Shown here piece after piece: positions 9,901 to 12,090 of a stretch of DNA of 12,090 bases. A model generated the notes under the pieces. The model saw only the letters and a list, made by a program, of their open reading frames with translations, made no database searches and was not told the origin of the DNA. Position 1 is the first letter of the stretch. Each line of letters starts with the position of its first letter. Both the position numbers and the translations under genes were made by a program. The DNA comes from an uncultured Clostridia bacterium (GTDB lineage Bacteria; Bacillota; Clostridia; TANB77; CAG-508). The stretch covers positions 1-12,090 of the forward strand of contig CAKPDW010000048.1 of NCBI GenBank assembly GCA_934149115.1, in the 5' to 3' direction.

Positions 9901-12090
9901 GTGCAAAATTCAAAATCAATGGAAAAAGCTATACAACAAATGAAGAAGGAAAAATAGAAACAAAACTAGGATTGGGAGAACAAAAAATAACTGAAGAAGA
10001 AGCACCAGAAGGTTACAAAATACCTGACAATCCTACAACAGAAGTTACGATAACAGAAGAAACAGAAACAATACCAATAATAAACGAAAGAGAAAAAGGA
10101 ACAGTAACAGTTCATCATTACATAGAAGGAACGACAACAGAAGTACCATTAATAGGTGGAGGAACAGCAGAAGATGAAACAAAAACAGGAAATGTAGGAG
10201 ACATATACATAACGAAACCAAATTCTCAAGTAATTCCAACATACCAAGTAACAGAAGAGCCAAGCAACAGTAGTGGAACATATATAAACGGAAATATAGA
10301 TGTGTACTATTATTACAAAACAATACCAACATCAGTATTAGTACATTATTACTTAGAAAATACAACCACAAAATTAGCAGATGACATAACTATAGACGGA
10401 TTAGTAGGAGAAAATTACACAACAGGTTCAGCAAGTGTGGATAACAAATATGAACTAATAGAAATTCCTGCAAACGCAAACGGAATAATGACAAAAGACC
10501 AAATAGTAGTTACATATTATTACAGAGTAAAAAATTCAAGCGTATTAGTACATCACTACAAAGAAGGAACATCAGAAAGCCTGAGTGAAGACGTAATAAT
10601 AAAAGGAAAAGTAGATGATTCATACACAACGTCACAAGCAACAGACATACCAAGTAAATACGAATTAGTAGAAACACCAGCAAATACAACAGGAACAATG
10701 ACAGTAGAGCAAACAATAGTAACATATTACTACAGACTAAAATCCACAGGAGTTGATGTACATTACTACAAAGAAGGAACAACAGACAAAGTATCAGAAG
10801 ACGTATCAATTGAAGGAAAAGTAGATGAAAAATACGAAACAAAGCCAGCAACAGACGTTCCAAGCAAATATGAATTAGTAGAAACACCAAGTAACGCAAC
10901 AGGAACAATGACAGAAAATAGAATAACAGTAATATATTATTATAAACTAAAAGATACATCAGTATTAGTTCATCACTACTTAGAAGGAACAACAACTAAA
11001 CTAGCAGATGATGTAACAATAAAAGGAAAAGTAGATGATCCATACAAAACAGTAGTAGCAACAGATTTAATTGCCGGAAAATATGAACTAGTAGCAGAAC
11101 CAGAAAACAAGAATGGAACAATGACAGAAACTCAAATTGAAGTAATCTACTATTATAAAGTAAAAGACACATCAGTATTAGTACACCACTACATAAAAGA
11201 TACAACAACAAGTCTAAGTGAAGATGTTCTAATAAAAGGAAAAATAGATGACCAGTATACAACAACACAAGCAAGCGATATACCAGAGCAATATGAATTA
11301 GTAGAAACGCCAGAAAATGCAACAGGAACAATGACAGAAGAACAAATAATAGTAACATATTACTATCAATTAAAAAGCTATTCATACACAATAAATTATC
11401 TAGAAAAAGACACAGAAGAAGTGTTACATGAAGCAAAACAAGGCAACGAATTGCTTTATGGAAGTACAGTAAAAGCATCAGATGAAAAAATCGAAATAGA
11501 TGGATACAAATTTGACAGTGCAGACAAAGATATTTTAACAATAGGAACAAAAGACAACATAATAAATATCTATTATGTAAAAAGAAATGATTTAACATAC
11601 ACAGTAAACTATTTAGAAAAAGACACAAATAAAGTATTAGAAACACCAAAAGTGCAAGACGGTGTAACTTTTGACACAGTGATAGAATTAAAAAATGAAA
11701 TAATATCAATTGACGGATATAACTATGATTCAGCCGATAAAGAAACATTGAAAATCACAACAGGAGAAAATGTAATAAACATTTATTATACTAAACGAAA
11801 CGATTTAAGTTACACAGTAAATTACATAGAAAAAGGAACAAACAAAGTAATACATGAACCAAAAGTGCAGAATGAAATGACATTTGAAACAATAGTTGAA
11901 TCAAACAATGAAATAATTGATATAGACGGATATGATTATGATTCAGCAGATAAAAATTCAATAAAAATCACAACAGGAGAGAACATAATTAACATCTATT
12001 ATACAAAGAGAAACGATTTAAGCTATACAGTAAACTACTTAGAAAAAGAAACGAACAAAGTATTACACGAACCAAAAACAACAAGAAACA
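921..12090 (+). CDS. Giant modular surface adhesin-like protein with SpaA, propeller-like and MucBP-like repeats (partial, 3' end outside window)
   Basis: One frame runs from ATG 921 to the right edge without a stop: 3,723 codons plus one base. Order by residue: Lys-rich start and hydrophobic anchor (1-29); beta-rich unknown region (30-970); SpaA/CnaB domains 1-4 (971-1426); two groups of seven propeller-like repeats (about 1455-2322); InlB-like domain (2336-2431); SpaA 5, split by a duplicated jelly-roll-like module (2434-2819); MucBP-like repeats 1-2 (2822-2976); SpaA 6 (2977-3058); MucBP-like repeats 3-8 (3059-3486); 71-residue repeats (3487 onward). The protein is probably exported and acts outside the cell, the SpaA and MucBP parts as a stalk and the propellers or jelly-rolls as heads; this role is inferred from architecture. 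The start is set by the ribosome site at 907-914. The missing C-terminus should carry a membrane or sortase anchor. Codon use is uniformly A-rich and no frameshift was seen. Confidence 0.93.
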   Translation, partial: MLKNKGKKRLIVATLTILSILVIAIGIAINKNIPSKKSQKQTNNPELAKAMSYDRFEDTDADIYDTNNVKFGAFFLRDLDEDGYAEKIKGTCKEIGTEDTLYMELNVLTEGYLENGVITINGNNFCMQTAIPKDNEIQENVIGSDVKEIKLNQINNGTQKLLTGMVRSGDYSYDSRRMSALENDITKMSQINSVTLTGTYVDGEGNKTNIEKTIDFTIDWYGTTKAEIPEYIQGNFNSNQLKDNTNIVDEEKQEVNFEFNIGTQEIQNQLFLKKVTIEGEIPQLNGYDPIAVEITGNDINQNYNQETKTFTVEKEAEQDEYGKIIKQCFNGFDRKKRYNKITLKITYPLEAYSRSEKEITKIEIPVKVNYEGFNNQDPEFTDPYISNEAQKTIVVIYRKPVKDGTEFRVDLGKYEREPKSKYIVSKKGALEVYNGISSGENNDEYIVRWSVTTGEIETPEGLVMKETKTGESQVVDKFIKTNSLEESMENITSNIGIYFENEYQILGEDGWIKVYNEETGELIHEFTKADWSNYTEYAPYTYENSIKHIRIETSPAKANSTLQVFNVKNINDIQISNNYTKDQFDELEYIQTTLVGYANGIFINTDQEKALYDEPYTYAELKIEDKALSTQNQNNDITLKISALGEQDDNKEKWKNGIFLVKFPKSIIDIKINEITSSNPTVKIESYEILEENEEKILKIITSNKNKTTFDLTINSKVSPDPRILSTTDTVELYVYNEDVASYYNPVEDIYDINGNENITELVGKYTDKINLIAPNTLLTNETISNYDNSGNITIAPRVAEITKSQRTATVNIEINSNYSNTISQVKVLGKVPFEGNKYSINGNDMNSKFTTTMSEAGIQLPEELQEYAQIYYSENGEATKDLDDSANGWTQTPTDYSKIKSYLIDLGDKVLNKGEKYTISYNINIPENVEYNKVTYSHHAVYFSLDTVEGKYKTQTEPNKIGIMVAKKYDLEVIKYQKDKEKLISGATYQVYEDGQNEAKTKITNDNGTLKITGLYLDRKYKIKEIKSPIDYELNNEEIEFTANEENNQIVVNKTSGTTKDIQAIQDEKGYKIQIKTEDEAKAKLKIEKTEKDTGTSISGVKFRLSGNEISERYLTTNSNGEVETKGLKIGEEYTLEEVKAEGYYSSDIIKFIIENTDGTYNINLKEGNVKENEITEEDSLPKAVIKIQNEKIPTYNLEISKVQRVIDTAISEDEMKAKAEQTFTSSDTKYLSGAKFKLYKDTQELGEYTTDTNGKITITGLYQYIEGKDEEAVYTLKEILPPNGYTKSNDITFKVENTTGELKLINTNGDNEPYTVDGNTIKLIIENSPSFKLIKKDAETNQTLANVKFAIYKIDNDICKPATNSKGEIIGEKEIINGKEYYTITTNNYGELTADLPEGIYKAVEIKAPKKYDISNSEYFFGIGKSREGLQGLNATFGMEVGTRKNGEEIIYEAKETSDGGTIEIGFFDGESLDLGNGIVLTGEINDIRNGIIIKYNSEMECQWAKSIKNSLVKSIAETIDGGIVIGGYFSQDNIDLGNGIVLNKKSIGGYDDGMIVKYNSEGECEWAKVIGGESGNIDRINSVAITKDGGIIAGGQFNSKNIELENSITIAQNYITSNGIIIKYNTNGEIEWAKQIGGESYDYIYSVEATSDGGIIAGGEFETSSLTLENGTTLNNSKSGYSDGMIIKYNSNSEIEWAKTIGTNYDDEITSIVETTDGDITVGGESAGAGLIIRYNKTGDEKWSKQIGTTILSVTKAKSGAIIAGGCFAGSSLEISNQITLANNGEKDGMLIKYSKDGEAKWAKAVGGSNDDEIYYAQEKENGTIQAVLRFRSSEINLENNITVENPRSGYNHSMYAQFETVDIQNIVTTQEKSIGGNKADYMMQVMATNDGGYIASGLFSSASIDLGNGVVINKGTDDDYQSNGLIIKYNSEEKVEWAKAIGKNTSVVIRDLEETSDGGYLVAGCFWDSFILEDKEKLINNGYSDAIIIKYSSKGELEWTKTIGSSENEDINSIKETSDGGIIVGGSFMSPSLQLENGIILNNSHPGYNDGMIIKYNANREAEWAKTIGKDNENDTGGQDDEIIGVVEMPDGGFIAAGSTNSNQLELGNDVVVNKKQYDDGIIIKYKQNGECEWAKTIGGDSSDQITAIEKTSDGGIIIGGKIGNVVELDNGITVGKTDEYTGIVLKCNNKGSCEWVNQINNLDISYDDINSIKENKSGDIIVGTSFTESSVNLGNGITISNKNSGTRDGIILKYSANGEIKWAKGIGGTDNEEINSVDETTSGEIIAVGNYVTKNLKLDSKELINQGNTDGMILKVINKPTAEETQEITVENTRKTFNITTDVNIIDGTKGGSITGEKEQPYETVKYGDDSTKEIIMTPDENYEIVKITINGEEYQFNTNQDGTYTMPIFRNITENKKIKVTYMLKDNKITINKIDSKTKEKVSGATFKIKEIDERDISEAKIGNLVDNGQEYTSITLQDEVTGKLGELTNNGTYYFTQNKDGTYTPTNVGKDDTVANSYIPIDLTDVAGEYIIKINAKCSSERTYDTGYATITEDTTAPAYNDETGRFIYESGVKEGQDYTSNILEGGKKYYLHLGYKKDSSSSTGDDQIVINSINLYQASVSKEIYNFVEIDGKYESTNQGKNDKECNSYIPIDLTNCTGKYNLIINAESSCSYYDKGYLVVSENTTRPTYNTDEGKITGIYGMTDAQDYSTVLQGGKMYYLHMGYYKSNKEPEGDDKITINSITLTLNDSELYSTTIETNSQGQAIAQIPFGKYEITEIKAPRGYWPNKTSTIVDFRSDDTSNHEITIENEAKAKLIVHHYLKGTTTKVAEDEKQEGRPDDQYTTAPKLNIDKYEIEKDENGIYVLPENMTGTYIDGTTEVTYYYVEKEIPLTVHHYIEGTITPVPLANGETAKDVISSGKEGETYTTNAIEQSELKEHYELVETPSNATGTYTGKEVIVTYYYRVEQKDITIIKYQEDGTTPLQGAKFKINGKSYTTNEEGKIETKLGLGEQKITEEEAPEGYKIPDNPTTEVTITEETETIPIINEREKGTVTVHHYIEGTTTEVPLIGGGTAEDETKTGNVGDIYITKPNSQVIPTYQVTEEPSNSSGTYINGNIDVYYYYKTIPTSVLVHYYLENTTTKLADDITIDGLVGENYTTGSASVDNKYELIEIPANANGIMTKDQIVVTYYYRVKNSSVLVHHYKEGTSESLSEDVIIKGKVDDSYTTSQATDIPSKYELVETPANTTGTMTVEQTIVTYYYRLKSTGVDVHYYKEGTTDKVSEDVSIEGKVDEKYETKPATDVPSKYELVETPSNATGTMTENRITVIYYYKLKDTSVLVHHYLEGTTTKLADDVTIKGKVDDPYKTVVATDLIAGKYELVAEPENKNGTMTETQIEVIYYYKVKDTSVLVHHYIKDTTTSLSEDVLIKGKIDDQYTTTQASDIPEQYELVETPENATGTMTEEQIIVTYYYQLKSYSYTINYLEKDTEEVLHEAKQGNELLYGSTVKASDEKIEIDGYKFDSADKDILTIGTKDNIINIYYVKRNDLTYTVNYLEKDTNKVLETPKVQDGVTFDTVIELKNEIISIDGYNYDSADKETLKITTGENVINIYYTKRNDLSYTVNYIEKGTNKVIHEPKVQNEMTFETIVESNNEIIDIDGYDYDSADKNSIKITTGENIINIYYTKRNDLSYTVNYLEKETNKVLHEPKTTRN
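948..1007 (+). other. N-terminal signal sequence or signal anchor of the giant protein
   Basis: Residues 1-9 are basic (MLKNKGKKR) and residues 10-29 are hydrophobic (LIVATLTILSILVIAIGIAI), followed by a charged, polar stretch (NKNIPSKKSQKQ). This is the pattern of a Sec export signal. No clear A-X-A cleavage site is visible, so the segment may stay in the membrane and anchor the N-terminus. Confidence 0.8.
1008..3830 (+). other. Long N-terminal beta-rich extracellular region of unassigned fold
   Basis: Residues 30-970 lack low-complexity sequence and show alternating short polar and hydrophobic strands typical of all-beta surface proteins. I do not recognise a named family with confidence. 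Near the start, residues 78-86 (DLDEDGYAE) have a DxDxDG calcium-loop-like motif. The last 100 or so residues contain GEKYTISYNI and the segment SHHAVYFSLDT, then TEPNKIG, leading straight into the first SpaA domain, so this part probably forms a folded beta domain capping the stalk. Four widely spaced Cys (KGTCK, NFCMQ, KQCFN and none nearby) do not suggest a disulfide core. Confidence 0.5.
3831..5198 (+). other. Four consecutive SpaA/CnaB-type isopeptide domains
   Basis: Domain limits are about 3831-4085, 4170-4505, 4506-4910 and 4914-5198. Each starts with a strand carrying the candidate bond-forming Lys (LEVIKYQ, LKIEKTE, LEISKVQ, FKLIKKD). Each then has the G-A/V-x-F/Y strand (SGATYQV, SGVKFRL, SGAKFKL, ANVKFAI), an N-G turn and a Glu strand with following P-x-x-Y or G-Y (YKIKEIKSP, YTLEEVKAEGY, YTLKEILPPNGY, YKAVEIKAP). 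Domains 1-3 end in a strand with the candidate Asn (IVVN, IKIQN, LIIEN). In the family, Lys and Asn form an intramolecular amide catalysed by the Glu, giving rigid, protease-resistant stalk units. Domain 4 lacks the closing Asn motif and runs into the propeller region. Confidence 0.85.
5283..6545 (+). repeat. Propeller-like repeats 1-7 (first predicted seven-bladed propeller)
   Basis: The repeat pattern is S-x-x-E-T-x-DGG-I-I-x-GG, then L-x-L-x-N-G-I, then DGMIIKYN, then GExEWAKxIGG. The conserved Trp falls at residues 1506, 1569, 1635, 1700, 1746 and 1805, so most units are 59-66 residues. Unit 5 is only 46 residues, missing the L-x-L-x-N-G hairpin. Unit 7 keeps the early strands but its last strand (SMYAQFETVD) has lost the KYN and EWAK motifs. 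DGG...GG plus D-x-x-IIKYN-x-x-GE-x-x-W repeats resemble known 'TSDGGYI' surface beta-propeller repeats; seven units is a common propeller number. Ligand unknown. Confidence 0.75.
6546..7886 (+). repeat. Propeller-like repeats 8-14 (second predicted seven-bladed propeller)
   Basis: Here the conserved Trp falls at residues 1941, 2003, 2068, 2138, 2200 and 2267 (spacing 62-70). The group opens with MQVMATNDGGYIASG and closes with a seventh unit, INSVDETTSGEIIAVG to DGMILKVI, which again lacks the EWAK motif before the chain leaves the repeat region. The same loss in unit 7 and unit 14 is what marks the two groups of seven. Unit 10 is especially close to unit 4 of the first group (both LENG-x-x-LNNS, GY-x-DGMIIKYN, EWAKTIG), also at DNA level. 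Confidence 0.75.
7926..8213 (+). other. InlB B-repeat-like beta domain
   Basis: Residues 2336-2431 contain GGSITGEKEQPYETVKYGD, then IIMTPDENYEIVKITINGEE, then the closing NKKIKVTYM. The pattern of a Gly-rich strand, T-P-D-x-x-Y-x-I-x-x-I-x-I-N-G and a final I-x-V-T-Y strand is that of divergent InlB B-repeat (Flg_new-type) domains, which act as small beta spacers in Gram-positive surface proteins. It joins the second propeller to the fifth SpaA domain. Confidence 0.6.
8220..9377 (+). other. Fifth SpaA/CnaB domain, split by a large insertion
   Basis: The first half (8220-8411) has the opening strand ITINKID with the Lys and then VSGATFKIKEID. The second half (9186-9377) has the T-N-S-Q-G-Q-A turn, the Glu strand GKYEITEIKAPRGYW and the closing Asn strand EITIENE. 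About 770 nt of different sequence lies between them. Each half alone would be an incomplete SpaA fold, and joined they give a normal one, so the simplest reading is a domain nested inside the SpaA domain at a surface loop. Confidence 0.65.
8415..9185 (+). repeat. Tandem pair of jelly-roll-like modules inserted in SpaA domain 5
   Basis: Copy A is about 8415-8792 and copy B about 8820-9185. Shared blocks, in order: Y/F-x-x-DG-x-Y-x-x-T-N-x-GK-(N)D; NSYIPIDLT; G-x-Y-x-(L/I)-x-INA; Y-x-x-GY; a TT-x-P-x-YN block; QDY(T)S; L-x-GGK-x-YYLH-x-GY; DD-x-I-x-INSI-x-L. Such a layout, with a short strand pattern ending in YYLH and INSI, suggests a carbohydrate-binding-type beta sandwich, but I cannot place it in a named family. 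Copy B has extra Cys (KECNSY, NCTGK, SSCSYY). It is a candidate ligand-binding head. Confidence 0.6.
9384..9848 (+). repeat. MucBP-like repeats 1 and 2
   Basis: Repeat 1 is 9384-9611 and repeat 2 is 9612-9848 (76 and 79 residues). Both open with V-H-H-Y-(L/I)-x-G-T, carry a central YTT strand and Y-E-(I/L), and close with GTY-x-x-x-x-x-V-x-YYY. This is the MucBP pattern seen in mucus-binding surface proteins. These two are longer and more diverged than repeats 4-8, which suggests they are the older end of the array. Confidence 0.75.
9849..10094 (+). other. Sixth SpaA/CnaB domain, interrupting the MucBP-like array
   Basis: Residues 2977-3058 begin ITIIKYQEDGTTPLQGAKF (Lys strand and G-A-x-F strand), then have the Y-T-T-N-E-E-G turn, the Glu strand QKITEEEAPEGYKI and the closing Asn strand IPIINERE. 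It is a compact, complete SpaA domain of 82 residues with all three candidate isopeptide residues. MucBP-like repeats lie directly before and after it. Confidence 0.8.
10095..11378 (+). repeat. MucBP-like repeats 3-8
   Basis: Repeats start at 10095, 10329, 10536, 10746, 10956 and 11169. Repeat 3 is 78 residues; repeats 4-8 are 69-71 residues. The pattern is S-V-L-V-H-H-Y-x-E-G-T, then L-(S/A)-(E/D)-D, GK-V-D-D-x-YTT, KYELVE-x-PAN, (T)GTMTE, and V-x-YYY-(R/K)-(L/V)-K. DNA identity between repeats 5, 6 and 8 is high over long runs, typical of recent unequal crossing-over. Family role: extended, mucus- or glycan-adhesive stalk. Confidence 0.85.
11379..12090 (+). repeat. Array of exact-length 71-residue repeats (incomplete at right edge)
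   Basis: Three full units at 11379-11591, 11592-11804 and 11805-12017, each exactly 213 nt, and a fourth starting at 12018. Each reads S-Y-T-V-NYLEKDTNKVL, then F-x-T-x-(V/I)-E, the I-x-IDGYNYDSADK block, and ENIINIYYTKRND. They are related in outline to the MucBP-like repeats (opening hydrophobic N-Y strand, closing I-Y-Y strand) but lack the VHHY, GTMTE and PAN motifs, so they form a separate class. The array goes on beyond the window. Confidence 0.85.

Noticed and set aside
899..11748. Many minus-strand open frames, the longest at 10996-11748 (250 codons), 10510-10995 and 6692-7060
   Set aside because: They lie opposite the continuous + frame, are rich in Leu, Phe, Ser and Ile as expected from the complement of A-rich codons, lack ribosome sites, and repeat where the + strand repeats. 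They are shadows.
921..12090. Several separate genes instead of one
   Set aside because: There is no in-frame stop from 921 to the edge and no ribosome site plus start at domain borders.
921..12090. Recoded genetic code (TGA as Trp)
   Set aside because: All Trp codons seen are TGG and no in-frame TGA occurs; the upstream gene stops at TAA.

Overview
The window reads as a low-GC, A-rich stretch from a Gram-positive bacterium, most likely a Clostridia-type member of the Bacillota. This is inferred from the SpaA/CnaB, MucBP-like and InlB-like domain mix, the AGA/ATA/A-ending codon use, and the strong AGGAG-type ribosome site. No marker gene fixes the taxon. TGG codes Trp throughout and there are no in-frame TGA codons, so the standard code fits.

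Layout. Positions 2-301 are the 3' end of a surface-protein gene that starts left of the window and ends in a membrane segment and a short Lys tail. Positions 302-920 are non-coding and unusually structured. They hold four alternating copies of a 27-29 nt element (311-461), a long imperfect hairpin (492-608), a group of near-match DnaA boxes (619-665), an A-rich spacer (about 666-757) where I see nothing, a perfect 17-bp inverted repeat with T-tracts (758-826), and a promoter plus ribosome site (862-914). From 921 to the right edge runs one uninterrupted reading frame of at least 3,723 codons, with no stop inside the window. All long minus-strand frames overlapping it are shadows.

The giant protein is modular. 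In order it has: an N-terminal hydrophobic anchor; about 940 residues of beta-rich sequence I cannot name; four SpaA/CnaB (isopeptide-type) domains; fourteen propeller-like repeats that divide cleanly into two groups of seven; an InlB-type beta domain; a fifth SpaA domain that appears to be split by two tandem copies of a jelly-roll-like module; two MucBP-like repeats; a sixth SpaA domain; six more MucBP-like repeats; and a second array of 71-residue repeats that continues past the window.

Taken together, the two genes look like neighbours in a cell-surface adhesin locus. The SpaA and MucBP segments would form a long protease-resistant stalk. The propellers and the nested jelly-roll pair are the likely ligand-binding or display heads. 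This functional reading is inference from architecture; no enzyme active site was recognised.
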